Positions 1-5,124 of a stretch of DNA of 5,124 nucleotides are shown here, in pieces. A model generated the notes under the pieces. The model did no database searches. It saw nothing but the letters and a program-made list of their open reading frames with translations, and was not told the DNA's origin. Source of the stretch: Actinomycetota bacterium (GTDB lineage: Bacteria > Actinomycetota > Acidimicrobiia > Spongiisociales > ZC4RG35); the NCBI GenBank assembly GCA_003242515.1, contig QGUS01000137.1, positions 1 to 5,124 on the forward strand, given 5' to 3'. The number at the start of each line of letters is the position of its first letter. The stretch's first letter is position 1. The translations under genes were made by a program, and so were the position numbers.

Positions 1-18
1 CGTACCGCTCTGACGGGG

Positions 19-360
19 GTGGTGGTGGTCCGCAGCGCCCCGGAACGGGTGTTCCGCTGCATGGGCGAGCCCGTCTACGTGGCCCCGCTGCGCGAGGCGG
101 AGGACACGCTGCGCTTCCACGAGGAGCGCATCCTCGCCGTCGCCGAGGAGGGCCGTCTGGTGGGGGTGGTCCGGAGGGAGAAGCTCGTCGGGGCGGGCTC
201 GACGCCGGTCGGGTCGCTGATGGAGGAGGCCGTCTCGGTCCGGGTCGACGACACGATCGAGGACGCCTGGGAGATGGAGCCCGACTTCGGCAGCGATCCG
301 ATCCCGGTCACCGACCGCGAGGAGAATCTCGTCGGCGGCTTGTCGCTTCCCGTCGGCTGA
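19..360 (+). CDS. Small tandem CBS-domain protein (start uncertain, may be 5' partial)
   Basis: The 113-residue product reads as two CBS-like repeats, roughly residues 15-58 (ending EEGRLVGVVRREKL) and 68-111 (DPIPVTDREENLVGGLSL), with no other domain. CBS pairs usually bind adenosyl ligands or sense ionic conditions and regulate a partner. The second repeat stops right after its last strand, so the usual closing helix and ATP-contact Ser/Thr-Asp motif are missing. The frame is open to the left edge, so a longer protein is possible. However, a TGA at 11-13 in another frame could end an upstream gene, which would put this gene tightly behind it. GTG codons at 19, 22 and 25 are candidate starts; 25 has the best spacing from the G-rich stretch at 15-19. 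ATG 61 would leave only the CBS core. Partner and function are unknown. The CBS call is fairly sure, the start is not. Confidence 0.7.
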   Translation: MVVVRSAPERVFRCMGEPVYVAPLREAEDTLRFHEERILAVAEEGRLVGVVRREKLVGAGSTPVGSLMEEAVSVRVDDTIEDAWEMEPDFGSDPIPVTDREENLVGGLSLPVG

Positions 361-384
361 GACCGACCAGAATCGGGGGTCAGC

Positions 385-1299
385 ATGAAGTTCCGGTCGT
401 TCCTCAAGGGTCTCATCTGGACCCTCGTCGCATTGCTGTTCTTCTTCCATGTCGGCGCCGGTTGGTACTTCTCCGACGTCCTGATCGCCGACGCCTTCGC
501 GCCCGACGGTGACCCGATCGAGATGGTCGACGGCGCCGCCGAACTGGGGCTCATGGAGGTGACCTACCAGTCGCCGCTGGGCGAGTTCGACGCCTGGTAC
601 ATCCCGGCCGACGGCGACGTGTGGGTGATCCACGTCCACGGCAAGGGCGCCACCCCCGCCGAGGCGGAGCCGCTGTTCGGCCCGCTCCAGGCGGCCGGTT
701 ACCCGCAGCTCTCGATCACCTACCGGAACGACCAGGGCCAGCCGCTCGACCCGAGCGGGTACTACCAGTACGGCGTGACCGAGTGGAACGACGTGGCCGG
801 AGCCGTCGACTTCGCCCTGGACAACGGAGCCACCGGTATCGTCCTCTACGGCTACTCCACGGGCGCGGCCCACATCCTCAGCTACATCTACCGGTACCCG
901 TCCTCGATGATCCGGGGCCTGGTTCTCGACTCCGGCAACTTCGACATGGGGAACACCGTCGACGCCGAGGCGGCCCGCCGGACCCTGCCCGGGGTCGGGC
1001 TGCCCATCCCGCCGACGCTCACCTGGGTGGCGAAGTTCATCACCTCCCTGCGCATGGGCGTCAACTGGAAGATGATCGACTACATCGACGACGCGGCCGC
1101 CCTGCGCACCCCGACCCTCCTCATCCACGGCACCGCCGACGCGAGGGTCCCCATCGAGCAGAGCCGCAGGCTCGCGGAGGCGGCGCCGGACGCGGCCCGA
1201 TTCGTGCCGTTCGAAGGCGCCGGGCACGTCGGTTCCTACGACGTCGACCTCGACCGCTACCTCGCCGAGGTCCTGGGGTTCCTGGACCGGGTGGACTGA
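385..1299 (+). CDS. Membrane-anchored alpha/beta hydrolase
   Basis: The 304-residue product carries the full alpha/beta-hydrolase signature. An HxHG oxyanion-hole segment lies at residues 83-86, the nucleophile elbow GYSTG at 156-160 makes Ser158 the nucleophile, Asp252 lies in HGTADARVP, and His281 lies in EGAGH. Residues about 9-29 are a single hydrophobic stretch after a basic start (MKFRSFLKG). It could be a signal anchor or uncleaved signal peptide that places the catalytic domain outside the membrane; no lipobox cysteine is present. The fold resembles the broad esterase/peptidase-like COG1073 group, and the substrate cannot be told from sequence. The start is ATG 385 with a G-rich ribosome site (375-379) five bases upstream. 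It begins 24 bases after the CBS gene and ends 28 bases before the transporter ATPase, so co-transcription with the importer is plausible. A role in releasing a transported solute from an ester is only a guess. Confidence 0.88.
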   Translation: MKFRSFLKGLIWTLVALLFFFHVGAGWYFSDVLIADAFAPDGDPIEMVDGAAELGLMEVTYQSPLGEFDAWYIPADGDVWVIHVHGKGATPAEAEPLFGPLQAAGYPQLSITYRNDQGQPLDPSGYYQYGVTEWNDVAGAVDFALDNGATGIVLYGYSTGAAHILSYIYRYPSSMIRGLVLDSGNFDMGNTVDAEAARRTLPGVGLPIPPTLTWVAKFITSLRMGVNWKMIDYIDDAAALRTPTLLIHGTADARVPIEQSRRLAEAAPDAARFVPFEGAGHVGSYDVDLDRYLAEVLGFLDRVD

Positions 1300-1312
1300 T
1301 GCGGGCCGGGAC

Positions 1313-1318
1313 GAGGGG
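1313..1318 (+). promoter_or_regulatory. Ribosome binding site of the ABC ATPase gene
   Basis: GAGGGG lies nine bases before ATG 1328 in the 28-base gap after the hydrolase stop. It supports ATG 1328, which also gives the usual IRLEEVTKVF beginning of this ATPase family. No convincing promoter is visible in the gap. Confidence 0.5.
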
Positions 1319-1327
1319 CCGGTCCGG

Positions 1328-2416
1328 ATGATCCGGCTCGAGGAGGTCACCAAGGTCTTCCCCGGGGCCGACCGGCCCGCCGTCTCCTCGCTCAGCCTGC
1401 ACATCCCCGAAGGCGAGTTCGTCACCCTGGTCGGGCCTTCCGGCTGCGGGAAGACCACGACCCTCAAGATGATCAACCGGATCATCGAGCCCACCTCGGG
1501 ACGCATCGAGGTGGGCGGCCGGGACGTGATGTCGATGGAGCCCCACCTGCTGCGGCGGTCGATCGGCTACGTCATCCAGCAGGTCGGGCTGCTCCCGCAC
1601 CGGACGGTCGAGGAGAACATCGCCACGGTCCCGAGGCTCCTCGGGTGGGACCGGGATCGCATCGAGCGGCGCGTCGCGGAGATGTCGGAGCTCGTCGGCC
1701 TGGGAGCCGACCTCCTGGAGCGCTACCCGGCGGAGCTGTCGGGCGGGCAGCAGCAACGGGTCGGTGTGGCCCGGGCACTGGCGGCCGACCCTCCGGTGCT
1801 GCTGATGGACGAGCCCTTCGGCGCCGTCGACCCGATCGTGCGCGAGCACCTCCAGCAGGAGTTCAAGGACCTGTGGCGGCGGCTCGGCAAGACCGTCGTG
1901 TTCGTCACCCACGACATCGACGAGGCGGTCCGCATGGGCACCCGGGTGGCGATCCTGAACGTTGGGGGAGTGCTGGAGCAGTACGACCGGCCCGAGGAGA
2001 TCCTCGCCAACCCGGCCAACGACTTCGTGTCCCGCTTCCTCGGCGAGGAGCGGGGCCTGCGCCGTCTCGCGCTGATGCCGGTCTCCAGCGCCGGGCTCGA
2101 CCGCGGCCCCGTGGTCGAGATCACCGCCACACCCGAGGAGGCCAGGGCCGTGATGGACGCGCACGGCTCCGACTGGCTCGGTCTGCTCGACGGCGGCCGC
2201 CTGCTGGGGTGGGTCCCCGCGGCCGAGGTCGGCACCTCCCCGCTGGCCGACCTGGAGCCGCGGGAGTTCCTGGTGATCCTCCGTCCCGAGGACTCCCTGC
2301 GCCGGGCCCTGGACGCCGTCGTCACCTCCCGCACCCGGGTCGCCGTCGTGGTGGGGGAGCAGGGCTATCTCGGGATGCTCGACATCGACCGGGTCGCCGA
2401 GGAGATCACCGAATGA
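1328..2416 (+). CDS. opuCA: OpuCA/ProV/OsmV-type osmoprotectant ABC importer ATPase with C-terminal CBS domains
   Basis: This 362-residue protein is the cytoplasmic ATPase of a quaternary-amine (glycine betaine/choline/carnitine/proline betaine type) importer. All ATPase motifs are intact: Walker A GPSGCGKTT at 36-44, Q-loop Gln84, signature LSGGQQQRV at 137-145, Walker B VLLMDEP at 157-163, D-loop around Asp168, and switch His195. The sequence IGYVIQQVGLLPHRTVEENI is characteristic of the OpuCA/ProV/OsmV group. Residues about 245-358 form two weak CBS repeats (ending RLLGWVPAAEV and GYLGMLDIDRV). In OpuA-type systems such a tail senses ionic strength or cyclic di-AMP; that role here is inferred. 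The length matches OpuCA-like proteins. Its stop overlaps the first permease start as ATGA, showing translational coupling. The family is certain. The substrate is not, and the symbol is a family-level name. Confidence 0.95.
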   Translation: MIRLEEVTKVFPGADRPAVSSLSLHIPEGEFVTLVGPSGCGKTTTLKMINRIIEPTSGRIEVGGRDVMSMEPHLLRRSIGYVIQQVGLLPHRTVEENIATVPRLLGWDRDRIERRVAEMSELVGLGADLLERYPAELSGGQQQRVGVARALAADPPVLLMDEPFGAVDPIVREHLQQEFKDLWRRLGKTVVFVTHDIDEAVRMGTRVAILNVGGVLEQYDRPEEILANPANDFVSRFLGEERGLRRLALMPVSSAGLDRGPVVEITATPEEARAVMDAHGSDWLGLLDGGRLLGWVPAAEVGTSPLADLEPREFLVILRPEDSLRRALDAVVTSRTRVAVVVGEQGYLGMLDIDRVAEEITE

Positions 2417-3057
2417 TCGACTGGGGTTGGATCGCATCCAACCTCGACGACATCTGGGAGGCCACCCTCCAGCACCTGTTCCACTCGGTCCTCGCGGTCG
2501 GGATCGGCCTGGTGGTCTCGTTCGCTCTCTCGCTGGTCGCCCTCCGCTGGAAGGCCGCCTACGGGCCGATCACCTGGGTGACGGGCGTCCTCTACACGAT
2601 CCCGTCCATCGCCCTCTTCACCTTCCTGGTGCCGGTGTTCGGCCTGACCAGCATCTGGACCGCCCAGGTGGCCCTGGTCAGCTACACCCTCCTGATCCTC
2701 GTCCGGAACATCGTCGCCGGGATCAGGTCCGTGCCCGACCACGTGGTCGAGGCGTCGCGGGGGATGGGGATGACCGAGGCCCGGATCTTCCGCGAGGTGC
2801 AGCTGCCCCTGGCCCTGCCGGCGATCATCGCCGGGGTCCGGGTGGCCGCCGTGACCACCATCGGCCTGGTCACCCTCACCGTGATCGTCGGCCAGGGCGG
2901 CTACGGCCTGTTCATCCTCCGTGGCATCGGCCGGCGGTTCCTCACCGAGGCCCTGGTCGGGACGGTCGGCGCCGTGCTGATGGCGGTCGTGGTCGACCGG
3001 GCGCTGGTCGCCCTGGAGCGGGCGGCCACCCCGTGGGCGCGGAGGAGGGCGGCGTGA
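2413..3057 (+). CDS. OpuCB/OsmW/YehY-type ABC importer permease, first subunit
   Basis: The 214-residue inner-membrane protein has about five hydrophobic segments (near residues 22-44, 52-74, 82-104, 133-160 and 178-200). Its EAA loop EASRGMGMTEARIFREVQLP at 113-132 is the contact site for the ATPase. YTIPSIALFTFLVPVFGL at 61-78 is typical of betaine/osmoprotectant permeases of the BPD type. The start is ATG 2413, overlapping the ATPase stop by four bases (ATGA); GAGGAG at 2399-2404 is its ribosome site. The frame continues open far upstream, but that stretch is a shadow of the ATPase gene and lacks permease features. The product should pair with the second permease to form the translocation channel. 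Its length is normal for this family. Confidence 0.94.
   Translation: MIDWGWIASNLDDIWEATLQHLFHSVLAVGIGLVVSFALSLVALRWKAAYGPITWVTGVLYTIPSIALFTFLVPVFGLTSIWTAQVALVSYTLLILVRNIVAGIRSVPDHVVEASRGMGMTEARIFREVQLPLALPAIIAGVRVAAVTTIGLVTLTVIVGQGGYGLFILRGIGRRFLTEALVGTVGAVLMAVVVDRALVALERAATPWARRRAA
3041..3049 (+). promoter_or_regulatory. Ribosome binding site deciding the GTG start of the second permease
   Basis: GGAGGAGGG lies inside the last codons of the first permease, a few bases before GTG 3054. This strong Shine-Dalgarno tract, together with the GTGA stop/start overlap, selects GTG 3054 over the open reading frame that extends further upstream. Confidence 0.7.
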
Positions 3058-3755
3058 TCGACTTCCTCGGCCAGGTGTGGGACTGGTTCGGCGATCCGGC
3101 GAATTGGACCGGCAACCGGGGCCTGCCGGGCCTGCTCCGGTCCCACGTCTTCCTCAGCGCGGTGTCCGTGGCCACCGCGGCGGTCGTCGCCCTCCCGGTG
3201 GCCGTATGGCTCGGACACACGCGCCGGGGAGGGGCCCTTGCCGTCTCCCTGGTCAACGTCGGCCGGGCCATCCCGTCTTTCGGGCTCATCGGCGTCTTCT
3301 TTCCCCTGACCCTCATGTTCGAGCCCACCAGCCGGCCGCTCGGGTTCTGGGCGACCTTCATCGCCATGGTCGCCCTGGCCATGCCCCCGATGTTCGTCAA
3401 CGCCTACACCGGCATCCGCGAGATCGACCCGGCGCTCACCGAGGCGGCCCGGGGCATGGGCATGACCGGACGGCAGGTGCTCACGGGAGTGGAGCTCCCG
3501 CTGGCCCTGCCCCTGGTGATGGCGGGGATCCGCAACGCCGCCGTCGCCGTGGTCGCCACCGTCACGCTCTCCGCGTGGGTGGGCTGCTCCAGCCTCGGCA
3601 CCTACGTGTTCGTGGGCTTCGCCCAGAGGGACCGGGTCATGGTCTTCGCCGGCGGCCTGGCGGTGGCCCTCCTCTCCATCGTCACCGAGCTCACCCTCGG
3701 TGGCGTGGAGCGGCTCGTCGACCCCCTCCGACCGATGCGCCGGCGCAGGCGATAG
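3054..3755 (+). CDS. OpuCD/YehW-type ABC importer permease, second subunit
   Basis: The 233-residue product starts at GTG 3054 and is an integral-membrane subunit with about five hydrophobic segments (near residues 33-54, 62-88, 97-118, 150-177 and 195-215). The EAA loop EAARGMGMTGRQVLTGVELP at 130-149 is intact and closely parallels that of the first permease, as do the following MAGIRNAAVAVVATVTLSAW residues, so the two are paralogous partners rather than copies. The VNVGRAIPSFGLIGVFFPLT segment (67-86) corresponds to the conserved R-(A/T)IPS region of the family. The N-terminus WFGDPANWTGNRGLPGLLRSH resembles the amphipathic lead-in of OpuC permeases, and the C-terminus is a basic cluster (MRRRRR). 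It overlaps the first permease by four bases. Gene order ATPase, permease, permease, binding protein differs from the opuCA-CB-CC-CD order of Bacillus. Confidence 0.94.
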   Translation: MIDFLGQVWDWFGDPANWTGNRGLPGLLRSHVFLSAVSVATAAVVALPVAVWLGHTRRGGALAVSLVNVGRAIPSFGLIGVFFPLTLMFEPTSRPLGFWATFIAMVALAMPPMFVNAYTGIREIDPALTEAARGMGMTGRQVLTGVELPLALPLVMAGIRNAAVAVVATVTLSAWVGCSSLGTYVFVGFAQRDRVMVFAGGLAVALLSIVTELTLGGVERLVDPLRPMRRRRR

Positions 3756-3771
3756 GTGACGGGAGATGTCC

Positions 3772-3787
3772 TATTTGGGTATTTGGT
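3772..3787 (+). repeat. AT-rich tandem octamer in the leader of the binding-protein gene
   Basis: TATTTGGG is followed directly by TATTTGGT, two 8-base units differing at one base. It is the most AT-rich patch in an otherwise very GC-rich window and sits 16 bases after the permease stop. It may be an operator or promoter element, but I see no acceptable -35/-10 pair around it. Function unknown. Confidence 0.5.
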
Positions 3788-3802
3788 TGCGGTAACGCGG
3801 TT

Positions 3803-3816
3803 CACCCGCCAGGGTG
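3803..3816 (+). other. Small RNA hairpin upstream of the binding-protein ribosome site
   Basis: CACCC (3803-3807) and GGGTG (3812-3816) form a perfect five-base stem around a GCCA loop, extendable by two G-U pairs at its base. No U tract follows, so it is not a normal intrinsic terminator. It might stabilise or mark an mRNA processing point between the permease and binding-protein cistrons, or be chance in GC-rich DNA. Confidence 0.35.
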
Positions 3817-3832
3817 GGCCGGTCAGCTATCG

Positions 3833-3840
3833 GAAGGAGA
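3833..3840 (+). promoter_or_regulatory. Strong ribosome binding site of the substrate-binding lipoprotein
   Basis: GGAAGGAGA-type purine run (core AAGGAGA) about five bases before ATG 3846. It is among the best Shine-Dalgarno matches in the window and fixes the start at 3846, giving a proper lipoprotein signal. In-frame GTG 3756 further upstream would add 30 residues with no signal-peptide character. Confidence 0.75.
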
Positions 3841-3845
3841 GACCC

Positions 3846-4760
3846 ATGCGGACCAACCGCAGCCGCGTCATCGGGGCGGGTCTCCTGGCGCTCGCGATGC
3901 TCGCGACCGCCTGTGGAGACTCGGGTGGTGACGCCAAAGACGGCCCGGAGATCGTCATCGCAGCCCAGGACTTCGGTGAGAGCGAGATCCTGGCGGAGAT
4001 CTACAAGGGCGCCCTGACCTCACAGGGCTACAACGCCCGCGTGCAGCGGGTCGGCGGGTTCCGGGACCTGGAGCTGGCCGCATTCGACTCGGGTGACATC
4101 AACCTGGCGCCGGAGTACGCGGCGTCGATGCTGGAGTACCTGAACGAGGGGAAGGGTGAGGCCTCGGGCGACGCCACCGCCACCACCGGCCTCCTCAACG
4201 ACTACCTCGAGGCTCTGGGGCTCGTCGCCCTCACGCCGTCGGGCGCCGTCGACACCAACGCCTTCGTGATCACCGCCGCCACGGCGGAGTCGCTGGGCAT
4301 CCAGTCCCTCAGCGACCTGGCCGAGAAGGGCGCCGACCTGAAGCTGGGCGGCCCGCCGGACTGTGAGACCAACCCGTTCTGCATCCCGGGCCTGCTCCGG
4401 GTCTACGGGCTGGACCTCTCGGCGAACTTCACGCCGCTCCAGGCGGGCATCCCGACGGCCGACGCCCTCGACCAGGGCGCCATCGACGTCGGGATCATCT
4501 TCTCGACCAGCGCCTTGATCGCCGACCGGGGCTATGTGCTGCTCGAGGACGACAAGAACATGCTGGCGGCGGACAACGTCGTGCCGGTGGTCACCCAGGA
4601 GCTGCTCGACGCCTACGGCGACGAGCTCAAGGCACTGCTCGACGCGGTGAGCTCCCAGCTGACCACGGCCGCGCTGACCGAGATGAACAAGCGGTTCGAC
4701 ATCGACAACGAGAACGCCGACGACATCGCCGCCGACTGGCTGGCCGCCAACGGCTATTAG
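3846..4760 (+). CDS. OsmF/YehZ/OpuCC-type substrate-binding lipoprotein of the ABC importer
   Basis: The 304-residue precursor has a basic N-terminus (MRTNRSR), a hydrophobic core and a lipobox LATAC with Cys23 as the lipidation site, followed by a polar linker, so it should be anchored on the outer face of the membrane. The mature part is an OpuAC-like two-lobed fold: QDFGESEILAEIY at 41-53, the APEYAASMLEYL helix start near 88-99, KLGGPPD at 166-172, IPGLLRVYGL at 180-189 and VLLEDDKNMLAADNVVPVV at 231-249. The GGPP and LEDDKN motifs fit the OsmF/YehZ branch rather than classical OpuCC. Cys173 and Cys179 could form a disulfide outside the cell. Some positions where classical betaine binders have tyrosines appear changed (for example Phe219 in FSTS), so the ligand is uncertain. 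It is the last gene before the terminator and is separated from the permease by 90 bases. Confidence 0.93.
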   Translation: MRTNRSRVIGAGLLALAMLATACGDSGGDAKDGPEIVIAAQDFGESEILAEIYKGALTSQGYNARVQRVGGFRDLELAAFDSGDINLAPEYAASMLEYLNEGKGEASGDATATTGLLNDYLEALGLVALTPSGAVDTNAFVITAATAESLGIQSLSDLAEKGADLKLGGPPDCETNPFCIPGLLRVYGLDLSANFTPLQAGIPTADALDQGAIDVGIIFSTSALIADRGYVLLEDDKNMLAADNVVPVVTQELLDAYGDELKALLDAVSSQLTTAALTEMNKRFDIDNENADDIAADWLAANGY

Positions 4761-4779
4761 CCCGGCGAGGCTCTGAAGG

Positions 4780-4817
4780 GGAGGCCCGGGCCGGTCTGCC
4801 GGCCCGGGCCTTTCTGT
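4780..4817 (+). terminator. Intrinsic (rho-independent) terminator of the importer operon
   Basis: AGGCCCGGGCCGG (4782-4794) pairs perfectly over 13 bases with CCGGCCCGGGCCT (4799-4811) around a TCTG loop. Two G-U pairs extend the base, and TTTCTGT follows the stem. It begins about 20 bases after the binding-protein stop, exactly where the operon should end. The U tract is interrupted, as is common in high-GC actinobacteria. Confidence 0.88.
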
Positions 4818-4842
4818 CACACCCGGGTCGTAGGTTGGCGGC

Positions 4843-4847
4843 AGGAG
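4843..4847 (+). promoter_or_regulatory. Possible ribosome binding site of the CxxC miniprotein
   Basis: AGGAG lies 14 bases before ATG 4862, a longer spacing than usual. No other start codon sits closer in frame, so it is either a loosely spaced site or incidental. A TAGGTT hexamer at 4831-4836 matches the actinobacterial TAnnnT -10 form, but no clear -35 accompanies it. Confidence 0.35.
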
Positions 4848-4861
4848 AAGACGAGTAAGAC

Positions 4862-5050
4862 ATGATCATCGACTGCGACGAATGCGCCCTGCGGGACACC
4901 AGCGCCTGTGACGACTGCGTTGTCAGCTTCCTCCTGGGCCCCACGCCCGTGGACCTGACCGACCGGCAGTCGGAAGCGGTGGAGGCGCTGGCCGACGCGG
5001 GGCTGGTCCCCAAGCTCCGACTGGTCCCGGTGGAACGCCGCGCCGGTTGA
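4862..5050 (+). CDS. Small cysteine-rich protein with two CxxC pairs, function unknown
   Basis: The 62-residue product begins MIIDCDECALRDTSACDDCV and contains exactly four cysteines, Cys5, Cys8, Cys16 and Cys19, in the pattern CX2C-X7-CX2C. This suggests a zinc knuckle, a small iron-sulfur site or a redox disulfide. The rest is a short hydrophobic strand (VVSFLLG), a helix rich in Ala, Glu and Leu (about 33-47), and the tail AGLVPKLRLVPVERRAG; there is no signal peptide or membrane span. I recall similar MIIDCDxC...CxDCVV...AGLVPxLRL small proteins as conserved hypotheticals in Actinobacteria, but cannot verify this here and know no assigned role. It lies 45 bases past the terminator, so it should have its own promoter and not belong to the importer operon. 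The preserved motif, the ATG and codon use like its neighbours make it a real gene. Confidence 0.82.
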   Translation: MIIDCDECALRDTSACDDCVVSFLLGPTPVDLTDRQSEAVEALADAGLVPKLRLVPVERRAG

Positions 5051-5100
5051 CGCTCCGTCCTCCACGGGCGCAGCGAGTGGGGGTAGGGGTGGTTCCCCGG

Positions 5101-5122
5101 TGGCAGCGGTCCAACCGCGCCA
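5101..5122. other. Interrupted inverted repeat at the right edge, possible terminator stem
   Basis: TGGC and GCGGT (5101-5104, 5106-5110) pair with ACCGC and GCCA (5114-5122) around a CCA loop, giving nine base pairs with one bulged A at 5105. It lies 50 bases after the miniprotein stop, where a terminator could occur. Any U tract would lie beyond the window. The remaining bases 5051-5100 hold no gene that I can support. Confidence 0.4.
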
Positions 5123-5124
5123 GA

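Noticed and set aside
621..1331. 236-codon + strand frame inside the hydrolase gene
   Set aside because: Arg- and Pro-rich translation without motifs; the overlapping frame encodes a complete hydrolase with its catalytic triad.
1645..2412. Upstream extension of the first permease frame
   Set aside because: The stretch is a shadow of the ATPase frame, full of Arg, Gly and Pro. True permease sequence begins at ATG 2413, with a ribosome site and ATGA overlap.
1121..2437. Long open frame of 438 codons on the minus strand
   Set aside because: It lies opposite the ATPase gene, whose motifs are all intact. The minus-strand translation is low-complexity, rich in Gly, Asp, Pro, Arg and His, with no domain, typical of a GC-rich shadow frame.
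3756..3845. N-terminal extension of the binding protein from GTG 3756
   Set aside because: It would bury the signal peptide inside the protein and ignores the strong ribosome site just before ATG 3846.
4020..4820. 266-codon minus-strand frame opposite the binding protein
   Set aside because: It runs through the terminator stem, is Val-, Gly- and Arg-rich, and has no recognisable domain.
4923..5114. Short minus-strand frames opposite the CxxC miniprotein
   Set aside because: Pro-, Arg- and Gly-rich translations lacking motifs; the + strand product has an ordered cysteine pattern and a normal ATG start.
5091..5124. Possible 5' half of a tRNA at the right edge (TGGC...GCGCCAGA resembles a D-arm and start of an anticodon stem)
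   Set aside because: The D-stem does not pair in the correct register and the conserved D-loop spacing is off; the simple hairpin explains the symmetry better. More sequence to the right would settle it.
1..5124. CRISPR array, insertion sequence, phage or toxin-antitoxin content
   Set aside because: No spaced direct repeats, no transposase or integrase motifs, and no terminal inverted repeats were seen. The window reads as ordinary chromosomal transport genes with uniform composition.

Overview
This 5.1 kb window is GC-rich and almost fully coding on the + strand. It looks like an actinobacterial chromosome: high-GC third codon positions, GTG starts, short overlapping gene junctions, an actinobacterial-style lipobox (LATAC) and a small CxxC protein of a kind I associate with Actinobacteria. 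Placement below the phylum, for example Acidimicrobiia, cannot be supported from this sequence alone.

Layout from left to right, all on +: (1) a small protein made of two CBS-like repeats, possibly cut or mis-started at the left edge (about 19-360); (2) a membrane-anchored alpha/beta hydrolase with a complete Ser-Asp-His triad (385-1299); (3) a four-gene glycine betaine/choline/proline-type ABC importer of the OpuC/OsmU (YehZYXW) family: ATPase with C-terminal CBS domains (1328-2416), first permease (2413-3057), second permease (3054-3755) and substrate-binding lipoprotein (3846-4760); (4) a strong intrinsic terminator (about 4780-4817); (5) a 62-residue protein with two CxxC pairs (4862-5050); (6) a 74-base tail without a gene, ending in a possible hairpin.

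The transporter genes are arranged as a coupled operon. ATPase and first permease overlap by ATGA, the two permeases by GTGA, and each internal start has a purine-rich ribosome site. The two permeases should form a heterodimeric channel, the CBS-bearing ATPase should drive and probably gate it, and the lipoprotein should deliver substrate from outside the membrane. The lipoprotein gene is set apart by a 90-base leader that holds an AT-rich tandem octamer and a small hairpin, and it has the strongest ribosome site, which would suit higher production of the binding protein. The hydrolase ends only 28 bases before the ATPase, so it may share the transcript, but a functional link is inference.

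I do not see an unprecedented system here. The items most worth a second look are the CxxC miniprotein, the non-classical ligand site with a cysteine pair in the binding protein, and the hydrolase and CBS-only protein next to the importer.
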